Source of the DNA: Clostridiales bacterium | GTDB lineage: Bacteria; Bacillota; Clostridia; Oscillospirales; Acutalibacteraceae | Direction of reading: 5' to 3' | Length of the DNA stretch: 64,000 bases | Assembly: GCA_019415945.1 (NCBI GenBank) | Contig: DXYF01000021.1 | Location: forward strand, 4,981 to 68,980 | In this document: positions 1-7,641 of the stretch, piece by piece | Position numbering within the stretch: the stretch's first letter is position 1 | How the letters are laid out: each line of letters opens with the position of its first letter | Translations under genes and position numbers: made by a program | Notes under the pieces: generated by a model | What the model was told of the DNA's origin: nothing | The model's database searches: none | What the model saw: the letters and a program-made list of their open reading frames with translations, nothing else

Positions 1-2116
1 CATCATCCGATCTTACTACTCCGTTCAAGTCCACATCACCTAAAATCACAACTTTATGAGGCGTTGAATTCGAAGTCTTTTCAAATGGATATATCACATT
101 TCCAAACATACTGCTTGATGTAACCTTAACTCTTATGTACAGATTGTATTCATTTTCAGTAATAGTATATGTATTTGAATTAGCATTGGTGATGTCGTAC
201 CAGCTGCTTCCATTTGGTGAAATCTGCCACTGATAGTTTACATCGTATTCGTTCTTTTCGGGATTTCCTACACATTGTGCAGTCAATGTTTCTCCTACAA
301 TTGGATCTCCGACGATATTCACACTATCAATCGTTGCCTTAGGGTTTATAACCAATGTCTTTACTATATTATTTGAAAAGAAGAACAGTATCTCCGTATA
401 TTTATCATCTAAAGAATTAATAAAATCATTTTTAATTAAAACATTGCCATCTCCCTTTGTATAATCTGTTTTATTGCGTAGAAAATAGTAACTTTTAGTG
501 CGTGCATATAAAAATATGCTGTCGGTATCAAAATTAATACTTACATCTTGATTATTATTTACGATAGTAGAAGGAGTAATATTTGCATAGTGATTATTTT
601 GGGTTGTCTTTTTTAATATTGGGCGAATGCAAAAATTTCCCTTTGGTACATTATTAATATTATGGTACCTATTATAATAACAATCAGTCCATACAATTTG
701 ATTATTATCAGTATCAAAACCGTAAAAACTTTCATTGGCATTAATTTCCGAATTCACAGACCCTTCAAAAGGTAAGCCTATCGTTGAAGTAGAGCTATCA
801 GGTATCAGTTCTACTATTACAGCACACCTATTGTTGCTTGTAAATACATACTCTTGATTAAATTTTGCATACACATATCCTTCTCCTATATGATTTCCTG
901 AAGCAACAACACCTAAATCATCTAAATTAGCCGGTAAATTATTATTATCATCTAATTGTGCAATTTTAACTCTGTACTGACAGCCAGTTGATTTTAAATA
1001 TAACATAACCCCGTTAATACTGTTATATGTGTTTGTATAATCTGAGATGTCAAACACATTGCAAAGATAAACCGTTTCACTATATTCTGTATCGTAATTA
1101 GCAAGCGTCATATAATCGTAAGACAGCATATATTCACTGTCATCAGCCTCTTTCATGCTTGTTATTGCAATTCTTTTTGATGAGTTACTGTGCAGAGATG
1201 TATGTTCATAAGAAACCCAAAAATAATTATTTGCATCTTGATTATACCATGAATTTCTAACTAACCATGCACCGTCATTTTGAGGGCGGTTTGATGCATC
1301 AAAGTTATTTCTTGAATAACTATCGTCCCAACCTACTAAAACTATGGAATGATTTGGCGCTTTCTTATCAGTTGAATCGTCGTCTTGTATAAAGCATAAG
1401 TTGTACTCATTGTTACTGTCACGGTGAAGTAGAGACTGCTGAATATATAAATCAGTAATAACACCACCATAATTTTTTATTGCAGTTTTTACCGTGTCAA
1501 CAGAGTCTTCTAAATATTTTATACCTGTCAAATTAAAAGTAGATTTCGCATCTGTAAAGTTTTCTGTTATAGGCACAGAATAACTCGCATTTAACTGATT
1601 TTTTGGATAGTCCTCTTCATTTACCATAGAGTTCCAATGTATAGAATTATCTTCTAATATAGGCTCATTCCAGTTACTTAAATATTGTAACGCATCTGCT
1701 GTAAACCTACCAACATTAGGAACATCGTTATAATATCCATCATTACTACTACTCTCTTGCGGGATAATACTGTTAGAGTAGGCAACCGCACCGTGTGCTT
1801 CCGATATATCAAATTCATTACCGTAGTTTCTTGATATGTACTGTTCTGCAGCACCTATGGTTGAATACATCCAACATAGGCTGTATGGATTTTGATTTTT
1901 TGTAACAGTATTATATCCCAAAATTCGCGGATCATATTTTGTTGCAAGTTCTACAGTTTCATCTTCTAAACTAGTCCCTAATCTCTCATACGGATCCGCA
2001 ACAAAACCATAGTCTAAATCTTGTATGGGTGTTTCTTCCGTTGCATAGAATGTAGGCAAAGAACAGCACAAAATCATACTGATTAAAATAACAGAAATAG
2101 CTTTTTTAATATACAT
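1..2116 (-). CDS. Secreted papain-family (C1) cysteine protease with dockerin, 3'-truncated by window edge
   Basis: The frame is open from ATG at 2116 to the window edge (about 705 residues) and continues beyond position 1. Residues 1-25 are a signal peptide ending near PTFYA. A papain-type catalytic set is visible: Q75 and C81 in QNPYSLCW (the six-residue spacing of papain), H256 in NHSIVLVGW and N288 in LVRNSW. The protease is followed by a beta-rich region like the lectin-like domain found after clostridial C1 proteases, then a CBM_X2-like module (about 520-600, with the DYTKGDGN motif), an Ig-like module with a YQWQ motif, and GDVDLNGVVRSDD, the first calcium-binding loop of a type I dockerin. 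Dockerins bind cohesins, so the enzyme is probably secreted and attached to a cellulosome-like or surface scaffold. The start has the ribosome site GAGGAG and a promoter upstream. Confidence 0.88.
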   Translation of the reverse strand, partial: MYIKKAISVILISMILCCSLPTFYATEETPIQDLDYGFVADPYERLGTSLEDETVELATKYDPRILGYNTVTKNQNPYSLCWMYSTIGAAEQYISRNYGNEFDISEAHGAVAYSNSIIPQESSSNDGYYNDVPNVGRFTADALQYLSNWNEPILEDNSIHWNSMVNEEDYPKNQLNASYSVPITENFTDAKSTFNLTGIKYLEDSVDTVKTAIKNYGGVITDLYIQQSLLHRDSNNEYNLCFIQDDDSTDKKAPNHSIVLVGWDDSYSRNNFDASNRPQNDGAWLVRNSWYNQDANNYFWVSYEHTSLHSNSSKRIAITSMKEADDSEYMLSYDYMTLANYDTEYSETVYLCNVFDISDYTNTYNSINGVMLYLKSTGCQYRVKIAQLDDNNNLPANLDDLGVVASGNHIGEGYVYAKFNQEYVFTSNNRCAVIVELIPDSSTSTIGLPFEGSVNSEINANESFYGFDTDNNQIVWTDCYYNRYHNINNVPKGNFCIRPILKKTTQNNHYANITPSTIVNNNQDVSINFDTDSIFLYARTKSYYFLRNKTDYTKGDGNVLIKNDFINSLDDKYTEILFFFSNNIVKTLVINPKATIDSVNIVGDPIVGETLTAQCVGNPEKNEYDVNYQWQISPNGSSWYDITNANSNTYTITENEYNLYIRVKVTSSSMFGNVIYPFEKTSNSTPHKVVILGDVDLNGVVRSDD

Positions 2117-2149
2117 AATAATACTCCTCGTATTAACTATTTTGGTGAT

Positions 2150-2178
2150 ATTATAGCATCTGATATTATATTAAGCAA
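2150..2178 (-). promoter_or_regulatory. Sigma-A promoter of the dockerin protease gene
   Basis: On the minus strand TTGCTT (2178-2173) and TATAAT (2155-2150) are separated by 17 bases. The -10 is perfect and the -35 matches TTGACA at four of six positions. It lies 34 bases upstream of the ATG at 2116 and points into the protease gene. Confidence 0.6.
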
Positions 2179-2299
2179 TATACAGTAAAACATTGTAATA
2201 ATTTTTGTACAATGGCACAATTTGGTCTGGCATTTATTGGATGATATGTACAATTTTTGTATTGTGTTTTAAAAATAAAAAAATCAAAGCAGGTATAAC

Positions 2300-2340
2300 T
2301 AAAGCCACAGAGTTTGCGCAAATGCATCTCCGTGGCTTTA
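2300..2340. terminator. Hairpin between phage-like cluster and protease gene
   Basis: A 13-base inverted repeat with one mismatch (2300-2312 and 2328-2340) encloses a 15-base loop. It follows the last gene of the phage-like cluster and precedes the protease promoter, so it probably ends the cluster transcript. The best run of T follows the stem on the plus strand (GTTTTTAT), while on the minus strand the T-run comes only after about 13 bases, so its orientation is uncertain and it may act both ways. Confidence 0.55.
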
Positions 2341-2350
2341 GTTTTTATAT

Positions 2351-2830
2351 TTACTGACTGTAAACAACGCCAATACTCAAATGAAGAGGAAATTCCAAAT
2401 CAACACGCTGCTGCACTATGTCTTTTTGTTCATCTGTAAGCACATCGTTTACATGAATTGACAATCTGTAGTTTGTGGGGGATTCTGTAAATGAAAAATC
2501 TGACAGACCGCAGCTTTTAAGAATATCCGAAAACGCTTCCGAAGTACATTTGCCGCCCATATTCTGTTCCAGCAATTTAAGCATTTCTCTTCTTTTTTCG
2601 GTTGTGTACTCCGAACGCTCTTTTCCGAGAAATTTCTCTCTTCTGACAATTCCGTAATCCTCTGCGGTTTCGATGTAATACTCTTTTGTCATAGTTTCAA
2701 GGTTTTGAAAAAGACCGTCAAGTCCCTCTGCACACGCGGCAAGTTCATTTGAAATGTTTGAACCTGCATTTATATTGTAAATTCCTATTTCATCAAGCTT
2801 TTGTTTCATAGAATCATAACTGTTCATCAT
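2351..2830 (-). CDS. Baseplate wedge protein, XkdU/YmfQ-like (gpI/Mu gp48 type)
   Basis: A 159-residue protein, last gene of the phage-like cluster. The ATG at 2830 overlaps the stop of the preceding gpJ-like gene in an ATGA junction; the frame is open further upstream to 2926 but only through codons overlapping gpJ. It has the family layout: a helical N-terminus (SYDSMKQKLDEIGIYNI), a middle ETAEDYGIVRREKFLG stretch resembling the segment around the conserved arginines of DUF2313 proteins, and a beta C-terminus ending in FPLHLSIGVVYSQ. In PBSX-type and Mu-type tails this protein completes the baseplate wedge and normally precedes tail fibre genes. Here no fibre gene follows. Family assignment is by general resemblance and position. 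Confidence 0.65.
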   Translation of the reverse strand: MMNSYDSMKQKLDEIGIYNINAGSNISNELAACAEGLDGLFQNLETMTKEYYIETAEDYGIVRREKFLGKERSEYTTEKRREMLKLLEQNMGGKCTSEAFSDILKSCGLSDFSFTESPTNYRLSIHVNDVLTDEQKDIVQQRVDLEFPLHLSIGVVYSQ

Positions 2831-3918
2831 ACCACCGTAATCTCCACCGTTCCTACCGTAAATCGCTGTGAAGCGGCAATCATCATGTTTTGCATGCTCG
2901 TGCCAAACTCGTAATTTTCTACACATTCCGTTTCCATCAACGCCTTGCCGAGTGCCGACAGATAGAGCTTTGAGCCGATTGCCAGAGAATTAATGAATTT
3001 TTCAAAGGTTGCTTTGCACTGCGACTTCACCTCCGACTCCGAGTATCCGTTTTTTGCGGTAATCGTGGCAATAAAATCGTAGCTTTCGGCGGTAGCATTG
3101 TAAACTGCTACATCGACATTAAGCTCCCTTTCCTTGTTTACGAGAGTTTGAAGCTTTTGTATTGCCGAGCTGTCTGCATCTCCGTTATTTGAACAAACAT
3201 AAATGTTTACGGTACCCGCACCTCTTACCTTTGCCACGGCTGACGCCTTTGCTATACCCTCTACGGAAAGAGCAAGCTTTTCATAATACGCCTTGTTAGT
3301 TCCGTTTGACTGGTTTATAAAAGTGCTTTTTATCCGCTCTCTTAGCTCGCTGTCCGTTTCAGCGTCTTCACCGCCCGTAAATGCAACGGGGTTTGACAGG
3401 GTTTCAATTTCAGTTGGAACACTCACTCCGACCGTCACCGTGTTTTTCAGCACATTACCTTCTCTTCCTGCCTTTTCTGCCTCTGCATAAAGACTCACCA
3501 CCGTATTGCCCGCAGTGATTTCGCCCTCCTCGGTTGTGCAAAATCTTATCGGCGCACTGTCGTCCGTGGCAGCAACCGTTCCTATCGGAATAATTATGTT
3601 GTGGTCTGTCGGCTCTGAAATATGAAAAGTTATTTCTCCCTGTGCCTTTACCGCCTGCTTTCGCTCAAGTCCGCGCTGAGTTGCAAGATAGTCAAGATAT
3701 TCCCCGCTTGCAGTATCAGCGAACATCTGGTTTTTAAGCCACTCCATGTTAACCTGTGCATTGTATATTTCACCCGCAAGCACTTTCAGGCGAATTGCAA
3801 TATCGCTTTTTTCGTCAATCCGGGCTTCGCTCTCCTGCTCATATTTGTTTTTCATTCTTTGATATATTTCATCATATGTTTCCGTATAAACGCACCTCCA
3901 TATCTCTGCTTTCGTCAC
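2827..3918 (-). CDS. Baseplate J-like protein (XkdT/gpJ, T4 gp6 type)
   Basis: A 363-residue protein of the usual gpJ length. The N-terminal helical region contains SGEYLDYLATQRGLERK, the typical 'L-D-x-x-A-x-x-x-G-x-x-R' element of baseplate J proteins; the middle has FTGGEDAETDSELRERI, the classic gpJ motif GG-x-D-x-E-(S/T)-D-x-x-(L/Y)-R-x-R. These proteins form the wedge ring of contractile-tail baseplates. The frame begins with GTG at 3918, which overlaps the upstream gene by 47 bases and has no good ribosome site. A GGAGG lies inside the reading frame at about 3899, with no ATG, GTG or TTG at useful spacing, so the true start is unsettled. Confidence 0.88.
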   Translation of the reverse strand: MTKAEIWRCVYTETYDEIYQRMKNKYEQESEARIDEKSDIAIRLKVLAGEIYNAQVNMEWLKNQMFADTASGEYLDYLATQRGLERKQAVKAQGEITFHISEPTDHNIIIPIGTVAATDDSAPIRFCTTEEGEITAGNTVVSLYAEAEKAGREGNVLKNTVTVGVSVPTEIETLSNPVAFTGGEDAETDSELRERIKSTFINQSNGTNKAYYEKLALSVEGIAKASAVAKVRGAGTVNIYVCSNNGDADSSAIQKLQTLVNKERELNVDVAVYNATAESYDFIATITAKNGYSESEVKSQCKATFEKFINSLAIGSKLYLSALGKALMETECVENYEFGTSMQNMMIAASQRFTVGTVEITVV

Positions 3919-4213
3919 CGATTGTAACCGTAAGCTTTATAAACTCGCCGTACTCCGAAACCGAAGCATAGGTATTCTCAAACTCGGCAAGAGCCTCGTT
4001 TATTACAAGCTCCGCTCTCTCCCTTGCGTATTCTGTATCACGGGCAATTTCTCTGACATATGAGCCAAGCTCTCTGTCATAAACAAACTTTCCGAGCCTT
4101 GCTCCGATACATATTTGTACACGCTGAAAAAGAGCGTCCGAATCATAAATCATCTCGTGCTGTCCCGAACTGTCAACTACAGCGTCACCGTCTTTGATTT
4201 TTATATCCGTCAT
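3872..4213 (-). CDS. Baseplate wedge protein, gp25/gpW-like (XkdS, DUF2634 type)
   Basis: A 113-residue protein. The signs are DSSGQHEMIYDSDALFQRV followed by RLGKFVYDRELGSYVREI, and an acidic C-terminal half (INEALAEFENTYASVSE) typical of the gp25-like lysozyme-fold wedge subunits that connect the baseplate to the first sheath ring in contractile tails. The position directly before the gpJ-like gene is the conserved order W-J-I. This is noteworthy because no sheath gene is present in this cluster. Start ATG at 4213 lies two bases after the stop of the spike gene. Confidence 0.75.
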   Translation of the reverse strand: MTDIKIKDGDAVVDSSGQHEMIYDSDALFQRVQICIGARLGKFVYDRELGSYVREIARDTEYARERAELVINEALAEFENTYASVSEYGEFIKLTVTIGDESRDMEVRLYGNI

Positions 4214-4215
4214 AT

Positions 4216-4548
4216 CTAAATCTCCCGCCCGTTCACAAGAACCCTGCCGTCGTTTTTAAGCACTATTGACGCTCCGCCTTTTGAATACAACATAAGCTCA
4301 CCCTCACTGAGCGAAGCGTTGTTTGCTATTACGCCCATAGCCACCTCGCCGTCATCAAGCGGCAAAACTATTGCACTTTCACCCATGGGCGGAACGCTTA
4401 CAATTCCGTACGGAAAGCAGGATTTAAGTCTTTTGTGCTCTCCCGACGAAACAACCGCCGTGCCGCTGGCGTCATTTTTGTTGACATTTCCCTTTACCGC
4501 ACTCGGTGCTGTCAGGGAATTTTTTGTTATGTAATTCATAAGCCACAT
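4216..4548 (-). CDS. Baseplate central spike protein (gpV/Mu gp45-like)
   Basis: A 110-residue protein. The middle (FPYGIVSVPPMGESAIVLP) has the look of the OB-fold of baseplate assembly protein V, and the C-terminus (GELMLYSKGGASIVLKNDG) has the short beta repeats of Mu gp45-type spikes. It would cap the tail tube and pierce the envelope. Start: ATG 4548, five to seven bases after AGGAGAGG and overlapping the stop of the hub gene; the frame also extends to a TTG at 4551. It is short for the family and has no long beta-helix tip. Confidence 0.72.
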   Translation of the reverse strand: MWLMNYITKNSLTAPSAVKGNVNKNDASGTAVVSSGEHKRLKSCFPYGIVSVPPMGESAIVLPLDDGEVAMGVIANNASLSEGELMLYSKGGASIVLKNDGRVLVNGREI

Positions 4549-5483
4549 CAAAACCTCTCCTTTCCGAGTGTTACTGTTGTTTTTTCTCCGTCGCTTCCCA
4601 CCGTATATCTTATTTTGCGAACCGTAAGGTTTTCAAGTTTTCCGAACAGGTCATCTTCTATTGTCGCAGGTCTGCCGATGTTTTCAATTCTGCATCCCAA
4701 GCACTCAAGCACAACCGAATAGCTGTCGCTGTTGCTTTGTCTTATTATATCGTCAGCAGTTTCTATGTTAGTCTTGTCCGCCGTGGCATTGACAAAACGC
4801 ACGCGTTTTTGACCGTCACATTCGGGATTTTCATTTTTTATGCTTCCGCTGTAGGTACCGAAGCTTGTAAGCTTCAGTCTAACCTCCGTAATAAGCTTAA
4901 AGCGTTTTTTGCTCTCCTTAATAGAAATGTAACTTTCTTTATATGTTCCGAAAACAACTGCGTTGGCTGTTGAAATCCCCCTGAAAAGAACCTTGCCCGT
5001 TCCCGTAATTCTCGGTTCGCTTCTGTAGCGGTTAATACAAAAATTTCTCAGCACCTGCCAGTGAGTCATACCCTTGTCTATTTTGAATGTACCGAAAAAC
5101 GGAATATCATCAGCGTCATATTCCTCAAACCCAAACGGCTTTAAATGTCTGTTAAAAATAAAATCCGCCGATGGGTTAATGTATGTAAGCGGCTCTGCCT
5201 CATTATCAAGCAACGCCGCCGCAGGACTTCTCGCCGCTATTTTTGTAATTGCTCCGTCAGTGGTTTTAATACCGACAATTTCATCAATCTTTCCTTTAAA
5301 AACCAGTTTTTCATCGAGAAATGCCGTAATAAAATCAGCGTTTTCGGTAATCTCTCTTGCATACGGAATTGTAATCGTCAAATCGTCGGCAGGCACATCA
5401 ACATCGGAATTCATAGCAACAGTCAACACATCTTCAATACCGATTTGCGTTCCGTCACAATAAGTTACAACAAAACTCAGCAC
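4548..5483 (-). CDS. Baseplate hub protein (XkdQ/gpD-like, T4 gp27 type)
   Basis: A 311-residue protein with the length and arrangement of PBSX XkdQ hub proteins: an N-terminal barrel (DVPADDLTITIPYAREI), a segment FKGKIDEIVGIKTTDGAITKI typical of the first hub barrel, a central THWQVLRNFCINRYRSEPRI, and a C-terminal barrel ending VGSDGEKTTVTLGKERF. Hub proteins form the trimeric adaptor between tube and spike. It overlaps the LysM gene upstream by seven bases and touches the spike gene downstream, which supports translational coupling. Confidence 0.75.
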   Translation of the reverse strand: MLSFVVTYCDGTQIGIEDVLTVAMNSDVDVPADDLTITIPYAREITENADFITAFLDEKLVFKGKIDEIVGIKTTDGAITKIAARSPAAALLDNEAEPLTYINPSADFIFNRHLKPFGFEEYDADDIPFFGTFKIDKGMTHWQVLRNFCINRYRSEPRITGTGKVLFRGISTANAVVFGTYKESYISIKESKKRFKLITEVRLKLTSFGTYSGSIKNENPECDGQKRVRFVNATADKTNIETADDIIRQSNSDSYSVVLECLGCRIENIGRPATIEDDLFGKLENLTVRKIRYTVGSDGEKTTVTLGKERF

Positions 5484-5992
5484 AGCTTAATCACCTTCCC
5501 CGACAAAGAAATATCAGGGCGTTTTACAGACGGATTCAGTCTTACGAGCGTGTCAATGGAAACGCCGTACTTATAGGATATGTCCCAAAGTCTTTCGCCC
5601 TCCTGTGCGACGCAGGTGTTTATATTTTCAGCCTTTTTTTCCTCCATTACCTCTCTGAATACAAAGCTGTATTCAAGCATATCGGGCTTTGGCTCTCCTT
5701 TGATTTTAATGCTCTCAAACACCGCAAATATCGGAGTGATTTTCGGAATAGCAAGCACGCCCCGTCCGCCCTGTTTAAAAAGGGTCAAAAGTCTGTCAAA
5801 CTGCTCAAGACAGTCCTCGCCGTACAGTTCTCCCGTTCCGCTGACTATCATATTTTTTCTGCCGAAATCCTGTATGTATGCCGTACTGCCCGCAGAGCAA
5901 AGCTCTTTAATGGTTTTGTCGCACTCAAACACAATCTCTTTTGGATTATGATGCCATTCGACACCGTTAAATCTCATAGGCACAAGCTTCAT
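5477..5992 (-). CDS. LysM-containing baseplate/tail protein (XkdP-like, gp53 type)
   Basis: A 171-residue protein. Residues 1-115 resemble the N-terminal beta domain of XkdP and related tail proteins (VPMRFNGVEWHHNPKEIVF, then RGVLAIPKITPIFAVFESI). Residues about 125-170 are a LysM module (AQEGERLWDISYKYGVSID, LSGKVIKL), in this context usually a structural clamp that contacts the tube or hub rather than a free wall-binding domain. The ATG at 5992 overlaps the stop of the 47-residue gene upstream (ATGA). In complete PBSX-type clusters the tape measure gene sits immediately upstream of this gene; here it does not. Confidence 0.78.
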   Translation of the reverse strand: MKLVPMRFNGVEWHHNPKEIVFECDKTIKELCSAGSTAYIQDFGRKNMIVSGTGELYGEDCLEQFDRLLTLFKQGGRGVLAIPKITPIFAVFESIKIKGEPKPDMLEYSFVFREVMEEKKAENINTCVAQEGERLWDISYKYGVSIDTLVRLNPSVKRPDISLSGKVIKLC

Positions 5993-6132
5993 CTGAGTCT
6001 TGCCTCCTCTTCTTCGGAAAGCCGTGTGCTGTATCTTCTGCTTTCCTGTTCAAGCAGTTCACTCATATTTTCAATATCAATTCCCTGCGTGTATTTTTCC
6101 GCAGTGTTAATCAACGCTTCATAACTCTCCAT
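5989..6132 (-). CDS. 47-residue protein in the tape-measure/chaperone slot
   Basis: A short open frame, ATG at 6132, TGA at 5991-5989, giving MESYEALINTAEKYTQGIDI as the first 20 residues, then a very charged, helix-prone tail (SELLEQESRRYSTRL, EEEEARLR). It overlaps the preceding gene by 14 bases and the LysM gene by an ATGA junction, so it fills an otherwise uncoded gap exactly and is very probably translated. Its place corresponds to that of the tail assembly chaperone and tape measure genes in PBSX-like clusters. I do not recognise the family. It could be a minimal chaperone, a vestigial tape measure or a structural peptide. Confidence 0.62.
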   Translation of the reverse strand: MESYEALINTAEKYTQGIDIENMSELLEQESRRYSTRLSEEEEARLR

Positions 6133-6511
6133 CAATCTCGCTCCTCTCCACAGCGGTAATTTTTACTGTATATTCAATAGGTTTCTCGGGACTTATATTT
6201 GTATCAACGCTGTCTATAAAACAATCGGAGTAGATAACCTTCCTGTATGAGCCTGCAAATTCTATACTTTGAATATTCTGTCCCTGAAAAGTCTGCAAGC
6301 TGTCTGAACCGTCTAAAACAAGTTCAAGCTGATAATTGCTTTTACTCAGCTTTTTTACAGGAATATCATTTAAAAATTCCGATATACTGTAACAGGTATT
6401 ATCTTTTCTGCAAACCGCTCCTTTAACTCCGCCGAGAATTTGACCGTTAATATAAATTGTAATATCATCGCCCTTTTCAAATGCAAAATCAGCCACGCTA
6501 TCCCTCCTCAC
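6119..6511 (-). CDS. Probable tail tube-like protein
   Basis: A 130-residue, mostly beta-strand protein, with ITIYINGQILGGVKGA near the N-terminus and VIYSDCFIDSVDTNI plus IEYTVKITAVERSE near the C-terminus. The pattern (a strand with 'ING', a helix with a loop in the middle, then paired long strands) is like small tail tube or tube-initiator proteins, and the position after the tail-completion gene is where tube genes lie. It could also be a non-tube adaptor. No other tube or sheath candidate exists. It overlaps its upstream neighbour by 14 bases. Confidence 0.5.
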   Translation of the reverse strand: MRRDSVADFAFEKGDDITIYINGQILGGVKGAVCRKDNTCYSISEFLNDIPVKKLSKSNYQLELVLDGSDSLQTFQGQNIQSIEFAGSYRKVIYSDCFIDSVDTNISPEKPIEYTVKITAVERSEIDGEL

Positions 6512-6929
6512 AAAGGCAAAACTCTATCCCAAAATGCACAATGCGGTAAATTGCGTTCATATCCGGGTCAAACGCAATGGGCGACACATCTGCTTCCACT
6601 ATGATTTTTTGACTGTCAGCCTTTTTAAGTCCGGCAAGCAATTCGCTTACGACCTCCGACAGACCGCTTCCGTTTTCCGTTGCGGGGGCATACACCCTTA
6701 TCTCAACCTTTGCCGCATAGCTTTCTCCCTTTACGGCAGAAGAAAGATATCCTCCTATATAGCTTTTTGAAAGCGTTGTATCCGTAACCGACACTACGGC
6801 AAGCAGTCCGCTTATTGGATTTTCAACATTATGAGAACCGTATTCTCTTACAAATCTCACAGGCTTTAACTTATCAATCAGCTTAAGTCCTGCGATAATT
6901 TGGTCAACCTGTTTTTCAATTTGATTCAT
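6498..6929 (-). CDS. Tail terminator/tail completion-like protein
   Basis: A 143-residue protein. ATG 6929 is chosen because GGAGG lies six bases upstream; the frame stays open to 6992 but overlaps the preceding gene and lacks a ribosome site there. The N-terminus is an amphipathic helix (MNQIEKQVDQIIAGLKLID) followed by beta strands and a helix (SGLSEVVSELLAGLKKADS), the alpha/beta pattern of gpU-like tail terminators that end the tube at the neck. Position between connector and tube-like genes fits. Identification is from architecture and order, not from a signature motif. Confidence 0.55.
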   Translation of the reverse strand: MNQIEKQVDQIIAGLKLIDKLKPVRFVREYGSHNVENPISGLLAVVSVTDTTLSKSYIGGYLSSAVKGESYAAKVEIRVYAPATENGSGLSEVVSELLAGLKKADSQKIIVEADVSPIAFDPDMNAIYRIVHFGIEFCLCEEG

Positions 6930-7275
6930 AATCATCCTCCAATGCCTTGCCGTACTGCAATAGTATTGCCCACACATACACAGGGCGGTCATTTACATAA
7001 TATATTTCGCATCTCTTAACAATATATTTTTTACTTTGCATTTCTATTACGGATGTGTTTTCTTCAAGCTTCAAATCGGGCGGTCCGATGTACAGATATT
7101 TTTCACTTCGTCTTTTACCCAAATAATGATACTCGCCGCCTACATACACCTTGTTTTTGTAGCGGAGAGGTTCAATAAAGGCTCTTGAACTAACGCTGTC
7201 TTCGCCCGATAAAACATTTATTTTGCAACCGTATCGTTTTATTGTTTCTCCGACTGTCGAAATTATACCCATCAA
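6916..7275 (-). CDS. Head-tail adaptor/stopper-like protein
   Basis: A 119-residue beta-rich protein (CKINVLSGEDSVSSRAFIEP, GEYHYLGKRRSEKYLYIGP, KKYIVKRCEIYYVNDRPVYVW). The sequence 'YIGPPDLKL' and 'YIVKRCEIYYV' resemble small head-closure or minor structural proteins of siphophage and PBSX-type clusters, and it sits between the connector and tail-completion genes. The start overlaps the connector stop by four bases. Exact role not certain. Confidence 0.55.
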   Translation of the reverse strand: MMGIISTVGETIKRYGCKINVLSGEDSVSSRAFIEPLRYKNKVYVGGEYHYLGKRRSEKYLYIGPPDLKLEENTSVIEMQSKKYIVKRCEIYYVNDRPVYVWAILLQYGKALEDDYESN

Positions 7276-7628
7276 ATCACCCTGCCGAACAAAAAGCTCT
7301 TGGTATCAATAAGATCCGTGCATTTTTCCGAGTATTCTCTCCACAGCTTTTCTCCCCTGTTTTGCCTGTTTTCGGGCGATGTAATTTGAACATCGCCCGC
7401 AGTAAACGAGGTTATGTTTTCATCATTGCATAGGCTGTAGAGCTTTAGTGCATACACTGCACAGAGCATTTCTATTCTCCTTGCTTCGCTCTCATCGGGG
7501 TTTTCTTTAATGACGATTGAGCCAACATAATCGCAGGCGTCGTCAATCAAAGCTTTCCACTTGTAGATTTCATCATTTTGAAGTCCTGCGAGCAAACCGA
7601 AGCGAGTTATTACATTTGCAATGTTCAA
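7272..7628 (-). CDS. Head-tail connector-like protein
   Basis: A 118-residue, helix-rich protein directly after the capsid gene. The sequence shows three or four helices (DEIYKWKALIDDACDYVGSI, EARRIEMLCAVYALKLYSL, REYSEKCTDLID), the layout of gp6-type connectors that form a ring below the portal. The segment FTAGDVQITSPENRQNRGEK resembles the disordered loop of that family. It is followed at once by the adaptor-like gene. Confidence 0.62.
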   Translation of the reverse strand: MNIANVITRFGLLAGLQNDEIYKWKALIDDACDYVGSIVIKENPDESEARRIEMLCAVYALKLYSLCNDENITSFTAGDVQITSPENRQNRGEKLWREYSEKCTDLIDTKSFLFGRVI

Positions 7629-7641
7629 ACAATCACCTCAT

